Of a stretch of DNA of 64,000 nt, positions 1 to 12,834 are shown one piece after another. Source of the DNA: Eumeta japonica (Eukaryota; Arthropoda; Insecta; Lepidoptera; Psychidae); assembly GCA_005406025.1 (NCBI GenBank), contig BGZK01001346.1, positions 1 through 64,000 of the forward strand, written 5' to 3'. The notes beneath the pieces were generated by a model. It worked only from the letters and a program-made list of their open reading frames with translations, was not told where the DNA came from and did no database searches. The position numbers and the translations under genes are program-made. The stretch's first letter is position 1; each line of letters starts with the position of its first letter.

Positions 1-1063
1 ACACAAATTCTTAATTCGTTTAACTATACATCCGTATCTGGATTACTCAAATTTGTGCATGTCCCAAATTTCAAATTTTTACTTTTATAAGGTTTTCGTA
101 TTTTTATAAGGTGTAGTTATAAGGTATAGCTATAAAAATATTCTAATTATAGCAAGTATTTTGTTTTTCGTTGAGCAGCCATTAAAAATTATTATACAAT
201 ATTCACAGACAAAAAACGAATGTTGCTATAATTTGCAAATGCGCTTAACATTTAGACAAATCAAAGGATATCATAGTTGTTTAAGTGTGAATATAATAGA
301 TACATACTTGTGTAACTATTAAAATAAAATCAATTATTAATATTAAATTAAAATAATTGATTGTAATATCTTACTGTGTTAAAAAGAAAAGAAATTACCG
401 TTAAGTCTCCATTCTAAGTTAGTTGTGTTCAAACAGAAAATTTTCTACAAACGAAATAAAGATAACACATATGTAATTTTTGATGAACGACTAACAATGA
501 AAATATCGCATGAAAAGGAGAAACCATACCGAACACCAATGAAAGCTTTAGTTTTTTTTTTTGTAAGGATACTATTAGAAAAATTATAACTAAAACTACA
601 TGCAATTTAGTTCTGTACACGCGAATTAAATCCTAAAAAATAAATATAAATATACTCTAACTTTAAAGCAAAAAAAATCATTGAATAATTGTTATCCGAC
701 AAGAAAAATGAGACATTCGATGACGAAATACAAAACTCGACATAACAAAACAAAGAAAAGGAAAAATAAAATTACGATCGGGTATCATCTTTTCCTTGAA
801 AAACTGACTTCATCATCATCATTGATTCAATCTTCAGCCCGTTTTATGTATTGGAATGACAAGTCCCGTCACGACTAATGAGCAGTTTACATAATATGTA
901 TTTCATAATGAACCTTGTCACATCTTACTAATGCCCATTCTTTCTAATATTTCATTAAAAACTTCGAAGTTTCGATTATTATTTATTTCATTTCAAAAAT
1001 AATTTAAAATTCAATTTTACTCACGTAAAGGGCCGTTTAACTGTTATCGCACCAAAAATAATA
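1..1063. other. AT-rich DNA, no gene seen
   Basis: Low-complexity AT-rich sequence. The only structure noticed is a short imperfect local duplication near 88-135 built on 'ttataaggt'. The open frames here are short and compositionally random. Confidence 0.6.
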
Positions 1064-2323
1064 TAAGGTCGGAAAAAAAGTTTTTTCGTATTTTACATAC
1101 AAACACTAGATAATTTTTCTTCATGTTTTATTAGCATTTAACTACAATACATATAAGCCATTTTGTTTAACAACATTTTGTAGGTAGCGACAAATTCCCA
1201 TTGCTGTAGAAATTTTGGGATTCGAGATCAAAAAACTGCGACAAGTAGCTTTGATAGTCCTCTTTTAATGTTAACCCAACAATACTTAAAGAGTTCTGAA
1301 GAGGCTGGAACAGATGAAAATCTGATGCTTTAAACTCAGGGTTATATGGTGGATAAACTAACACGTTCCAACCAAACTCTTTTAATATTTACTGAATGGC
1401 TAAATATGTATGTGGTCTAACGATATCATGGTGCAAAACTCTACTCTACCTGTTGAACAATTCCGGCTGCTTTTTCATTTCTTCTTGCTTAAGCCTCATC
1501 AGCTGTTGGCAGAAGAGATCGAAATTGATGGTTTTTCCTGACGGTAAAAGATCATAATGAATAATGTTCTTCCATACACGTAGCATCAACTTAATGCGAG
1601 TCAATCCGGGTTTCGTTATAGTCTGTGGAGCTTGCTTGCATTTTGACCATGATATCTTTTCATATATTTGTCGTAGGTAAAATTCGTTCTTCATCACCAG
1701 TGATCAATTTTTGCGAAAACAGTTCGGTCTCATTAAAACATAAATTTAAATAGAGAATCGCAAACGAGTACACGTTTCATTAGATTTCTTCCAGTAAGCT
1801 CGTGTGGAACCAAGTATCGAACTTTTTTGTACATTTACCTTTTTTAAGATTGGTCGAAATTGTTTTGTAATAAATTCTCAGCTCTTCAGCTATGCCATAA
1901 GAACGAATATGTTGATGTTGTTCTACTTTTTTCAAAATGGCATCGATTTTATACGTAACCATAGCGAAGTTCATTTTGACATTAAAATTACCGGACTGAA
2001 AAACCTTTAACCAATTTCGTGCTATTCTTACTGACACTGTATTAGGTCCATAAACGTCGCAAATTTTTTTTACGGCTTGTGTCGCATTTTTTTCATTTCT
2101 GTTAAAAAAAACTTTAAAATGTATCTAATTTCTACGTTAGATTCACTCATTTTGATAGACAGCAAAATAATATAAAAATGGCGGGACTCTGTTTCTAAAT
2201 GTATTTTTTTAAAGTCATTTATTTATCGTATTAAGAATAGTCAGATACAAACATGACAATTAAAAATATTTTACTACAACTTCTTACTTACAAAATACGA
2301 AAAAAACCTTTTACCCGACCTAA
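1064..2323 (-). mobile_element. mariner transposon copy 1, nearly full length, inactive
   Basis: Terminal inverted repeats are visible: 'aggtcggaaaaaaagttttt' begins at 1066, and the reverse complement of 'aggtcgggtaaaaggttttt' ends at about 2321. Both are flanked by TA, the target used by mariner elements. The length of about 1.26 kb is normal for mariner. The element lies in reverse orientation and encloses a decayed transposase frame at 1142-2150. The repeat arms differ by several substitutions and indels, so the insertion is old. Related copies lie at 13709-14597 and 25400-26130. Confidence 0.93.
1142..2150 (-). pseudogene. mariner transposase pseudogene (DD34D)
   Basis: Conceptual translation on the minus strand starts at an ATG at 2150 (MSESNVEIRYILKFF) and ends at a TAG at 1142-1144 after NGLYVL. 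That is about 336 codons, against roughly 345 aa in the family. The N-terminal helix-turn-helix region (NATQAVKKICDVYGPNTVSV, then IARNWLKVFQSGNF) lies at about 2100-1970. The catalytic D-D-D residues of this cut-and-paste enzyme remain recognisable: TGDE near 1700, LHHD near 1425 and the final Asp in PEFKASDFHLF near 1330. The second and third acidic residues are 34 positions apart, as in mariner. The reading frame is broken by frameshifts and at least one in-frame stop after HTYLAIQ, so no active enzyme can be made. The C-terminal NVVKQNGLY motif is intact. Confidence 0.92.
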
Positions 2324-2984
2324 TATTTGTATATTCCAATAGACATTGCGATTTAATTTCATATGAAACTTTTAAAAATCGCTTTGTAAAAAATGTGTAA
2401 GCCCGAGTCTTCTGGTGGTCACAATTGTCATTAAATTACATAAATAATAAATGAAATAGAATCGATTCGTACTTTTGTGTCAATGTAAATAAGTATATCT
2501 TTTGTCATATAAATTGTTTTTCCATTTAATAGAAGAAAATTATTGTATATTCGGAGAGCGTTTAATTTTCTCTCTTTGCAAATCAACTTCAAGAAATTAC
2601 ATTTTAGCATTTAATGAAACGTACAAATTGTATTCCCCCTTGTTTCGAGTAGCGATTTTCATTTATGTAATCAGATCGCTCTGTGTCGTATGAACTTTGT
2701 GAAAATTTGTGTCATTTATAAAGGAAATAGAATTTTCTATTTCCCTTATAATTACTTTCACTGTGACGTTTATAAATGAATATAGGTAGGTAAGATAAAC
2801 TAAATTCCTAATTGGTAGTTTAAAATAGCGAGTCAATAAATTTTACAATAAAAAACGTATTATATATATCGAAATAAAGATCATTTTAATGTAATGCTCG
2901 ATATTTGCCATTGCAGTGACAATGGTAAGAGTATATAACTTAGTTACATATTATTGTGTATACGGGTTATTTTCACTTAGTATT
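2324..2984. other. AT-rich DNA, no gene seen
   Basis: No coding signal, repeat terminus or structured RNA recognised. Confidence 0.5.
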
Positions 2985-3130
2985 GTGTCTACAGTTACTA
3001 TCTGTTTGTCCGTCTGTTTATTTATCACAGGCTTCTAACCTCATAAACTATGAAATGTAATCAAGATCTGTACTGATATAGTATTTTGATGGAAGCATTT
3101 CTTGCATATAACAATAATATCAAATATCTA
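2985..3130 (+). repeat. dispersed insect repeat fragment ('tctgtttgtccgtctg' type)
   Basis: 'tgtttgtccgtctgtttatt' followed by 'tatcacaggcttctaacctc' and a diverged 'aactatgaaatgtaatc' stretch resembles a common insect non-autonomous repeat whose consensus reads 'tgtctgtctgt..cacaggctgtatctcatgaac..'. The match is from memory and imperfect. The family (Helitron-like or SINE) is not resolved. Confidence 0.45.
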
Positions 3131-3689
3131 AGCATAATAGTAAGTATAAAAAATAACTTATCTTTACACGCATATACATAAACACTAATATCATTAATAT
3201 TACGATAAATAACATTGAAATAAGGTGCAAAAAAGGCAAATAAATCATGTCAGAGGTTCTTTATTAACCAAAATGTAAAATATTTAATAATGCAATAATG
3301 TATTAGTAACGTTATAAAATGTTATTTTTTATTGATTTATATTTTACTCTTAATGAAGATATAGCTAAAAACAGTACGTCCCTAAAATAATATTTAACTG
3401 TCGCATTTTCACTCTACTTTTCGGCTAATACACATAATGTATTTTTTTAAAGTAGAGAAACCTAACTGGATAAATATAACTCACATTTGCCTGAATTTTA
3501 TTTTTTAGGTAGCCCACCTAGTGATATCTTTACACAAATCCATAATTACGTCTGACTAGAGAGTAGCTCGAGATTATTTGGATCCCGACCTTCATGAATT
3601 TTGAAAGGAAATTTTAATATTAACGAAAAACATATCTAAATATTTCTATTAAATTATGTTTTATTATTTTTTTTTCAATACAACCATTC

Positions 3690-4197
3690 AATTTTAGTGA
3701 AAACCTTTGTAGAAGCAAGGGACATAGCGTGATAGAAGTGAATAATAGGAGAAAAAGAAATGAGAAGATAAAAAGACAATTAGAAACAAGAGAAAGCGAA
3801 ATAGAATCAACGCAAGATAGAGGAAACAAAATACAATGAAAAATATAAATAAATGAAGGTAAAATGAAGCCGCGATATCTAAAAAAGAGAGGGGAGAAAG
3901 ATAGTCAAAAGTTGAGTGCGGGATTCAGGTGTTTAATAATAGAGGACGAAATAGATCTTGAGGAGAGGGAGAAGAAAAAAAGGTGATAACTTTGTGGAAA
4001 ATAAGGCTGATTTACCTGGATGAATGGTAAAGGGAAAAGGAGATAGAGGAGTTGACGGATGAAAGCAGAGGGAAAGATGTGGTAGAATGGCGGAAGAAGA
4101 TTGGGAAATTAAGAAGGAATACGAGAACGCGGAACTGGTAAGGGGAAGAGAAGAGGTAGGAGGAGAAGCCTACAAAGATTAGAAGAAAAGAGAAATA
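3690..4197. other. purine-rich, strand-asymmetric tract
   Basis: For about 500 bp the plus strand is strongly enriched in A and G, with many runs such as 'gaggagagggagaagaaaa' and 'gggaaaaggagatagagg'. The sequence is non-repetitive rather than a simple microsatellite. Short frames read as Glu/Lys/Arg-rich peptides, an effect of composition. It may be a decayed GA-rich satellite, a polypurine tract able to form non-B DNA, or the remnant of a lysine/glutamate-rich coding sequence. None of these can be chosen from sequence alone. Confidence 0.6.
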
Positions 4198-5245
4198 TAA
4201 TGTTCTTTATTTATATGTTTGCGATAACTGGACGGAAAGCCCATTTCCATATTATAAATAATAAATCACAATAGTAATTTATTTTACAAAAAACTATAAT
4301 TCGCATAAAAAAGATTTTAATTATAATCTTCCAGAAAATATTGAATGTGGCTCAAAGGGCAATAAAGACTTGTAACTCAGACACTGGTCCGAGTTATTGA
4401 AGAACGTGTACCTTATAAGTACTTCGCACTGGTCTAGTGCGGGTTGAGTGTCGTCAATCAACTTTTCTTTGTTTTGTTAATTCTCTTTTATATTTTGTTC
4501 TTTGGTTAATTCGAATAGTCAGAGATCGATCCCATCACCTTGCTTTACCTTGCAAAGCTATTTTGTCACCACCTTCCAATTTAATTCGACCTCAATGTAA
4601 GTATTACTGAAAAGAGGCCCAAGAAAAGTAATAATAAATTTAAACGTTAATTATAATGACAATCAAGCTCCAATTCAAATGACCTGAAAAGTTGTTGCTA
4701 AACCACATTGTTGTTTCTGCTGGTTTATTTTATAAATGTTATAAATATTATTTTATACGGCGATCGTAACATCACTTGTTTCGATAGAAAGTATATTCGA
4801 TATCAAAATATAGTTTCAATGAATGCTTTTGCTTTTATAGTTGATATATTTGTAATATTCATAAAAATTAAATAACTTTATTGTTTCATTTTTCTTCACC
4901 CTCTTTTAAAATTAATTAGCTCTTTTTCGAAAAAATTGAAGCTAAGAGAGAATAATGACAAAAGCATCAGTATAGCTTACGAATTTTAGTTCTATAATAT
5001 CTATAATAAATACTCTTCTAAGTTATTCATTTATAATTCAGAAAACCAAAACTATTATTAGAATTTCAGTTATTCCTGTTTCCAAATATTTAGTACAACT
5101 TGGGCATAGTTGTTGTGTTATTTTATAGATTTTGAAGAAAACAATTTTTTCATTGAATATTGTACAAATACTAGCACCGGCAATTTCTATAATAATGCTA
5201 TTCCGAAAATCTATTGTTGTTTAAGCCTATTATTATCTTGCATAA
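4198..5245. other. AT-rich DNA, no gene seen
   Basis: No gene recognised. A short stretch at 4427-4460 ('actggtctagtgcgggttga') faintly resembles the head of the 'accggccaag' repeat found later in the window, but is too short to call. Confidence 0.45.
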
Positions 5246-5249
5246 CTGT

Positions 5250-5560
5250 AACGCAAGCTTCGCGTTCATGAATTATGCATCAGTGGAGTAAAATTTCATT
5301 TCGAAGAGATAAGAATAATAGGTGTTAATATGGGTTTTAGGGTTGAAATTCTATTGAAAGGGCTGATTCGTTTCGCTCGTCATTCGCTATTCCTATTGGT
5401 TAATTAATTTGCCCTCTTGTATTGGAAAATTTGGGATTCGGGACCCTCTTCAAAGGTCTTTGAAGGGAATCTCATATTCGGGTGTCATCTGGACGAAAAC
5501 GCTTTAATTGATTGCCGATAAATATTATTGGATTTTGTGTGAGGTTTTAATTAAAAGACG
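5250..5560. promoter_or_regulatory. unique-sequence island, candidate conserved non-coding element
   Basis: This block has higher complexity and more CpG than its AT-rich surroundings and lacks repeat hallmarks. It includes 'ctattggttaattaatttg' (a CCAAT-type box in reverse next to a TTAATTAA homeodomain-type site) and a small perfect inverted pair, cttcaaag-gt-ctttgaag, at about 5450-5467 that resembles two TCF-type half sites. No coding frame is convincing. Regulatory function is inference only. Confidence 0.22.
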
Positions 5561-7450
5561 ACACAAACAAAATTGAGAGAGAATTGTATAGAAATAAATA
5601 ATTATTAACCATGTGTGTTTCTCTCTATTTAACAAATACTCTGAGACGTAAATGCTTTATTTGTATTAACACGTAGAAAAAGACTATTAAAATAGATAAA
5701 ACCAAAATAACATTAGGACAATTTTTGCAGAACAGATGAAAATTGTTTTTCAAAAGTTCTTTTTGAATTTGAATAAATAGCCATATATCCCATTATAATT
5801 CTTTTGAAATACGCTATACAACAGATCACTAATGGAACCACTTATTTATATTTTAATTCAGTATACAGTTTGAAAAATGTTCTGTGCGATCGTAGCATGG
5901 TACAGATGCAAATTCATAGCTTAAAGTCGTCAGTCTCACATTTACTTCGACGTCATAAGTCGCGCACTGCGACAAAACAGACGTTCTAAAGACCGTTCTA
6001 AAAAATCATCTTTCATATGGAAAATATTCTTGTGCCAAATAATTTTGCAGAACCATACCAAATCTTAGGTGGGTCGGTGTTTTTGTGTTGCATCCGATTA
6101 TCATGTCTAGTATTTAACTGTTACATTTTGTTTACAGGTCTATTTTAGCAGTATTATTTTAACTTAACATCAAGAAGATTTCTTTTATGTACTAAATTCC
6201 CACAGTATTGTGAATATTTAACGGAAAAATCAATATAAAAAATACCAATACTTCGCGAGAGGTAATCAATCACAGTTTCCTGCATACATCTCGTTAACTT
6301 TGACACAGAGTTCACGTTTTTCTGGTCCGGAAAGTTGAGGTTTTTTAAGGTTTCGTAGCAAAAAATTAAAGCTCATTATTTCATCATAATAATTCAGATT
6401 TTTTTTTACAAGTATGTAATTTGAACTTTTAAAATTCACCTAGTGTTTAATACTACAAAAAACTTAAATAATGATGATATCCTTGTTACCGTATAATTTT
6501 CACAAATTTGAAACCATTTTATGTTTTTTATGGACCAAATATGTGAATTTCTTTTTGATTTAATAATTCATTGTCATAAAAATAATGAAGCCAGTTTCTC
6601 ACACTCAGTTGATGATAAATGACAAAAAAAAATTAAATATTAATTCACGAATTCGAAAAAATTTTTCGTCGTATTGTCTACTAATGTTCAAATAGTATAA
6701 GATCCACTGCTTTTATTTATGTCAATTAAAACAAGTGACATTTTTCTATTAATTGTGTTAAAAAAGTTGAATATCATCTCACTCTGCAGCAATAAGATGA
6801 GTTTCTAGAAAATTTCAACCTAAAATATTAATTTCTTCAATTAGCTACCTACAATGAACGATTTGTATTTTTAAATTAAAATTGTTATTTTCCTTGAAGC
6901 CCTCAACACAGTCAATGTAAGGAAAAGCTCCTGGAGAAAATTGAAGACTACTTTTTTGCAGGAGTTTTTTAACGAGTTGTTATTTCCCGGCAATTTATTC
7001 TAGTCTAGGACAATTTTTCTTATTTTGCAAATCATTGTTACTGTCAACACAAAAGAAAATATTTTTAGTAAGACCTTTCTTTAATTGGGCGTCGTGGTAC
7101 TGAACTCCGAAGGACGAATTTAATACTCGAGTTTAATGTATAACGCGTTAATATCGTTCCTTAGGGATTGTGAATCCACAGGTGGGCATGATACATATGA
7201 CTACTGTAAATTCATAAGCAAAAAAAATGTTGATTAATAAAGCAAGTTATTTTGAAAAACAAATATGTTTATTCTCTATGGCTTTACTGGATATAACAAT
7301 GTAAAATTGTGTCCTAGATGGGCATTTATTTAACTGTCTAAAATATAGTATACATTTTCGGGTGGGTTTTGTTTTCATAATAACCCTATTTGATTTCAGG
7401 CAGTCCATTGCAGAAAAATGCATTTTTTATGACATTATGACATATTAAAA
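5561..7450. other. AT-rich DNA, no gene seen
   Basis: Open frames are short and random in composition. No terminal repeats or known transposon motifs were recognised. Confidence 0.5.
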
Positions 7451-7775
7451 GATGAAAGCAAACGAAGAGTTAATAAAGAACACAATTTCATCTATTTATT
7501 TTATATACAAACCTGTAAGAAAAGTGCAAGCGAAGACCATAGACCACCAAATGGTACAATCTTCACATAATTCTCTTGCTTCGCTAACATCCATCGACGT
7601 TTCATCCAAGCTATTCGTTTTCGAGTGCCTGAAATTTTCAGCTCTTCTTTATTATGCTACCAATTTGTTCTGCATAAGATGTCCTAGGGCGTCCCTTGCC
7701 GTCTCTTCCATCGCACACATTCGCTCTTTTAATTTATTTTACGTCCCTATTTCTAGATCTACCTTTTAACGGTAT
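7450..7775. repeat. dispersed repeat, related to 22600-22850
   Basis: This stretch shares a run of anchored matches with 22600-22850: 'agaccaccaaatggtacaa' against 'agaccatcacatggcatgaa', then 'ctcttgcttcgctaac' against 'ctcttgcttcactgtc', then 'cgtttcatccaagct' against 'cgtttcacgcaagct'. Two diverged copies of one interspersed repeat explain this best. An open frame of 105 codons covers it, but it is rich in Ser/Ile/Phe and is not shared with the second copy, so it is not taken as a gene. The family is unknown to me. Confidence 0.5.
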
Positions 7776-8154
7776 CGCGCATAGGGCGCAGGGATCGCAT
7801 CTCTATTGCATTGAGATAACATAAATTGTAATTCTATATATGAAAGGACAATAGAGATAAACTCGATTAGTATTAAAATAAGAATAAATAAACGAAAACA
7901 CGGTAAAAATAATAAACGTGGTTACTGAAGATAAAAATATTAAATTATATTAAAAAATCTCATTAAAATTATCGAAATTGGTAAGCGATCGGTGGCTAAG
8001 AAGTGAAAAGATATAAAAAGATTTTGGCAATCAATAAAAGATCTGTACCCAACGTATCACAGGCGCTAATATTTAAAATTGATAATTTGTCAAATAGATA
8101 TTAAAAGTATGTCTTTATACCTAGTTCAGCACGTAAACTGAGCTGCTGCCTTCA

Positions 8155-8475
8155 GTAATTTAGCTTGCCTTGGCAATTTACCTTTCTTTAATAACTTACC
8201 TTCCCGTGTCGCCGCCGTTGGGCTATTACGTCGATGTCGACAAACTTAATATACATGAAATTCAATTACGTTGATGATAAAAGACTAAAGACCACTCGCC
8301 TTAATTAATTGTAAAATGAAAAATTCCATTTCGTATCCCGCCATTGTTCCCCGAAAATTGTAAGATCTCGTTTTATTCGCCCATGGATGTTATTATGTTG
8401 AGATGAATACGAATTTATGGGCATCGCTCGAGCAGTGAATAGAAAAGCCACAATTGTGCCTTTGCTCTGCTTTTA
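8155..8475. promoter_or_regulatory. unique-sequence island, candidate conserved non-coding element
   Basis: GC and CpG content are higher than in the flanks ('cccgtgtcgccgccgttggg', 'tattcgcccatggatg') and 'ccttaattaattg' gives a homeodomain-type palindrome. No coding frame or repeat signature is seen. The island ends at an oligo-T run (8478-8495). Regulatory function is inference. Confidence 0.2.
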
Positions 8476-8477
8476 CG

Positions 8478-11400
8478 GTTTTTTTTTTTTTTTAATATAT
8501 ATATGTCTGGGTTGCATTCTTTCACTTTAAAAAAGTCTCACAAAAATGGAAGAAGTTCTTATTTTTTCATAAAGCGTAACTAAGTATGTTTTGGACTCGC
8601 GACCGCTTGGAAAACGAGTTTTTAACGTGTAAATAACTGCTTTCGTATGCATTATATTATAGTAAATGAAAAAAATTTGGAAGATAATAAATAAATTTTT
8701 ATGAAGTAATTAAATATTCCATAATTCGCTCTAGAAAAAACATGCAGTACTAAACTCAGATCGGAATGAGTCACATTTAGTAAAAGAATGCAACGGCGTA
8801 CAAAAATGGCACATCTGACAGTTAGACGTATCAAATCTAGAAAATGTAATCATTGCAGATGTTCAAATAGAACACAGGGTTTTTCCAAGTACTCTGTAAT
8901 AACCGTCTTAAAAATATGCTTTTCTTAAGTGTCTCTCTGTAACAAGTTAACTCCATAATTGTATAATACAAATGCATAAGTTAAGAAAACAAAAAAAAAA
9001 ACTCTGAAAATCCCTCATTATTACAAACGAATTCACATAATTTTTCTACTTCAAATATCGACTTGCTTACCTTGAAGAAGAAAACCTGCCTCATCGGATG
9101 TTACCTACTTCATACTTACTCGAAAGATATATTGCCCAGAAGTTTGTAACAGAATTACCACCGAGTTTTCGGTGGCAGGTGCTATTTGGATTAGGCTGCT
9201 GCTGAACTTTTCAAGATTTCAGCTGAAGAAGGTTATATTGTAGGATGATACATACGACTGTATGAGAGACTGTATTTTTGTAAAAATGAAAATTCGTTTT
9301 CTATTTTGTTACTTCACAGTTTTTCTATTTACTTCGTAATTATACCGCAGGATCATTTCTAAACGACAATAAAGACGAATGTTTTTAATAAACAAATGTT
9401 CTTAAACAAGACCATGTTTTGGAACTATCATCTCATAAATTTTATAGGATAATGCATTTTTACTAGAAATACATTTATCTGATTGCGGTTAGAGTTTTTT
9501 ACACAGTGCGGTGAGGGTGACAGGTCACTAGAATGTAACAAAACGAATTTTAAAAATTCGTGAAATACGGTTTTTTAACATAAAACCGTAATCGTGGTAA
9601 ACATTTAATTTTTTTTTCTAAAATATCATTAGGCTTTAATGTCACATAACAGAACCCATTTGTGCTAAGAATAAAAATAATGGCAATTTATTGATGATTC
9701 ATGTACATGAACTGTACAGTTACATAACAAAGTTGCATTTCAATCGTCTAGTGATGTGACAAATTGAATCGGAACATATTTTGTAGTTATTTTCTATCAT
9801 CGTTAGTCCTCTTCACACGCCGATAACAAACAAATTTATCGATAAAAACAATACTAACAAGTAACAACCGTAAAGACAATAATTATTTAATAACATCACA
9901 AGATAATAGAAAACACATACTAACACATACAGAATTAACAGTGCTCGTGGCATTATGCTCATACTAACTGACACACAGCAGCCATTTATAATGGCGAAAT
10001 CTTTCAGAGTGATTTTCTCATCAAAAACAGACAGAGTCTGTCAAGTTGTAACTATTGTTTAATCCGTTTGTAAAATTGTATTGTTGTCATCTCGCCTTAC
10101 GTCTTTGAACAACTATCAAAATATTTTATAATCTGTAAAATAGTTTTCATTTCAAGAATATGGCAAAACTTTTATCTATACAAATAAAATCTTAACTTAC
10201 TTCTTGTGTACATGCTCATCATGCAAAAATTACTGCAAGTAATTTATAAGGCTTTAGTTAAGTCTGATTATAACGTTCGATGGTTTATTTTCAGCTATTT
10301 AGGCGTATTTGCTGCTATCTTTTGTCTGGAGGTTTTACCGTGTGAACATAAAACAAATGCTTTAATTTTTATTTCGATTGGTCAGTGTCATCAGCAAGTC
10401 CAAAATATGACAATGAATTTAGATCGACATGATTATCGAGAACGAAGTTACAAGATCTTAAATAAATTTGGATCAATATAGAATATGAACCAACCTGGGT
10501 GTCGCAACCCCATCGAATCCAGAACTATAAGAGTCGTACTAGTTGAAAAATATTAGTCGTATACAAAACATCTTATAATTAAGTATTTATAATGTAAAAT
10601 AATACAAATATTGAAAAAAAATATATATTATCAGATAAGAACAATATCTTAATATAAAGTAATAGGCTAACAGTTTTTGGAATAATGATTTAATATGACG
10701 GTTGATTTTGTTATCACTTGAAAGTTTTTCAATATGTGAATCATCATTGCAAACGGATGGAAGAAAATTATTTTCCGGTTTCAGTGGATGAGAATAAAAT
10801 ATTTAGGTCCTAAGTCACTGTAGATCATTTTTCATAGAAGCAAAAGCCATAAATAAAAAGGAGCAAAGAGAAATTATAGTTGTAAATTTTATTGACCGAT
10901 ATTATAATTAGTCATCGATGCATTTCAATAGATTATTCAGCAACTGCAGCAAAATTTTCATCAAACTGTAGAAAACCAATACTTTCAACAAATAATCGTT
11001 GCTATCTGAAAATATTCCAATAACTGAATTGTCAGTTCGAGTAAAATACGTTTTCAAGCTTTTCAACACGCGAACAATAACAAAATTTTTAGATATATGT
11101 TTTTCTTTATAAAAACTATAGTGAAAATGAATTATTAAAACGCGTATTTTAAAGTGAAAAATTTAGGTATACCTCAAGTTGTGCGACGAAGGCAATGATT
11201 TTGTCTTCCTTTAGTAAAATATTTTTGATACGATTATTAAAGTCGTGGTCGAAGGCATTCGAACGTGAATATATGAATTGATGTAAGTCAAGGCTATCCT
11301 GTCTTGTGACACACTGAAAATTATTTTTTCATTGAAACGCAGCTTTGTGAAAACATTGAAAACGACTTATAGCTGTAGAAAATATTTTTAAATTCATCTC

Positions 11401-11575
11401 GTAATTCAAAAGCCTTGCTCGGGAGACGATGGTCTACACCGTGTGTGCGAGACCGCAGGCAAATACTAGTGATCCAATGAAATTGTGTAAGCTGATGTAT
11501 TTCATTAGCATCTTATGCTATATTTTTTTTAATATGCCATGTTTTTGTTGAGAAATTCGTAACATTTTAATTAAA
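8478..11575. other. AT-rich DNA with oligo-T run, no gene seen
   Basis: Starts with a T-run of about 18 followed by 'aatatatatatg'. The remainder is AT-rich. A 91-codon frame at 10206-10481 shows no recognisable domain or codon bias and is not called. A small hairpin 'accaccgag-tttt-cggtgg' lies near 9157. Confidence 0.45.
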
Positions 11576-11578
11576 ATG

Positions 11579-11625
11579 AACACACATAAATATGACCAAC
11601 GGTGTCGAGCATATTTATGTGTGTT
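11579..11625. repeat. 16-bp perfect inverted repeat (stem-loop)
   Basis: Arms aacacacataaatatg (11579-11594) and catatttatgtgtgtt (11610-11625) are exact reverse complements around a 15-nt loop. No U-run follows, and this is eukaryotic DNA, so it is not a bacterial-type terminator. It may be a template-switch product or the remnant of a miniature foldback element. Confidence 0.85.
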
Positions 11626-11856
11626 ACGTGAATCGAGGGCTAAATTTCTGTAGATAAGGGGAAAATGGAAAGAATATTTAAATCCTATGTGACACTTTAT
11701 TAAGGAGCATTACAAAACGATTCAACTCGTCAACTATAGTATAAATTTGTATTCTCTTACTCTTAGTTACATGTAATAATTTCTCTAGAATGAAATAACG
11801 AAAATTTTAACGCAAAATGAAGTCATGGGCGGCTATAACTTTACATATTGTAACGA

Positions 11857-11965
11857 TATAGTGCATCGAAACCGGAATCGAGAGCAAAACAGGGACTAGG
11901 ACCGAAAGTGGACAGTCTTTTAATCCAAACGGGAAAAGCCAAAGGCGACGGCTAGTATGTATCCG
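11857..11965 (+). repeat. degenerate hexamer tract with Helitron-like edge (copy F)
   Basis: 'gaaaccggaatcgagagc', 'ggactaggaccgaaagtgg' and similar purine-rich units resemble the degenerate hexamer tracts at 12850, 14850, 16730, 31262 and 53450. It ends in 'ggcgacggctagta', which resembles the CTAG-type 3' edge of Helitron-like elements. Boundaries are approximate and membership in the family is inferred. Confidence 0.4.
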
Positions 11966-11999
11966 TGTATTTGAATTATCTGCGATTCGGGCAATCATA

Positions 12000-12834
12000 A
12001 TGGGCCGACGGCGCCATTGTCTTCCTCATTTCACGGGGGCTGAAGGGACAATGGGGTGCGCAGTGTATTGTTGACACAGTAAATGAATACGCACCAAAAA
12101 AACGAAACAAAAAAGGCGACGTACATCATAAAAGGCAGGTTGACGCTTGAGTTATTTTTCTATAACATTGCCTTAGCCGACAATGGTTTATATTCGTTGG
12201 ATCCTCAAGTCTTTGGAGATCAAAAGTTATTTTCTTTGTTGATCTTCAACTTTATTAATAGAATTCTATTTTTTTAAGAAGTTTTTCAATGAAAACCTTG
12301 TCTGATTCGAATATATACGTATCCATACATATATAATGAAAAAAATTTAATAACGTAAAGGTTTGTATATTCTAGGACAATATAGTGAAATAAATATTGC
12401 TAGATCGAAACATTTTTACAACGTTTATAATTTAGAAAATAAAAGAAAATTAATGGCCTACGATTATATACAAAAAATATATGGGAAATGTGGTAAACAT
12501 TTTTGATGAGCGTAATCTGGTTTATATAGCTAGGTTCATTGATGTCAACTTATTATTACTTACACATTTATGTGACTGTAACACCTGTTTGTTTGGTAAT
12601 CAAACAGAAACTACTACCTATTTTTTTAAAGTTTTCGTATTTGAAGCTAATGTTTATAATAAAAAAGGTGTTTATATTTATCTCGACACGATGACGGGAG
12701 AGGAAGTTACAATAATAGAACCAGATTTCTTCATACCAAGTTCAGACAAAATACAGTGAAAGCCTTTCAAATACTTTTAAATTAATAATCTATATAGCGC
12801 AATATCGAAATTTAAAGCGCCAATCCTGTTCTCG
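12000..12834. other. AT-rich DNA with two unsupported open frames
   Basis: Frames of 64 and 92 codons (12083-12277, 12481-12759) exist on the plus strand. The second is low in repeats and has a mixed composition ending in IPSSDKIQ, but there is no recognisable domain, and the codons are AT-rich like the background. Neither is called as a gene. Confidence 0.4.

Noticed and set aside
4427..4460. Head of an 'accggcc' repeat or tRNA-like box B
   Set aside because: Only about 20 bp of loose similarity ('ggtctagtgcgggttga'). Too short to support.
11579..11625. Bacterial-type terminator
   Set aside because: The window is clearly eukaryotic and no T-run follows the stem.
12481..12759. 92-codon plus frame with mixed composition
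   Set aside because: No domain, no codon bias against the AT-rich background and no supporting neighbour. A single-exon host gene could not be supported.
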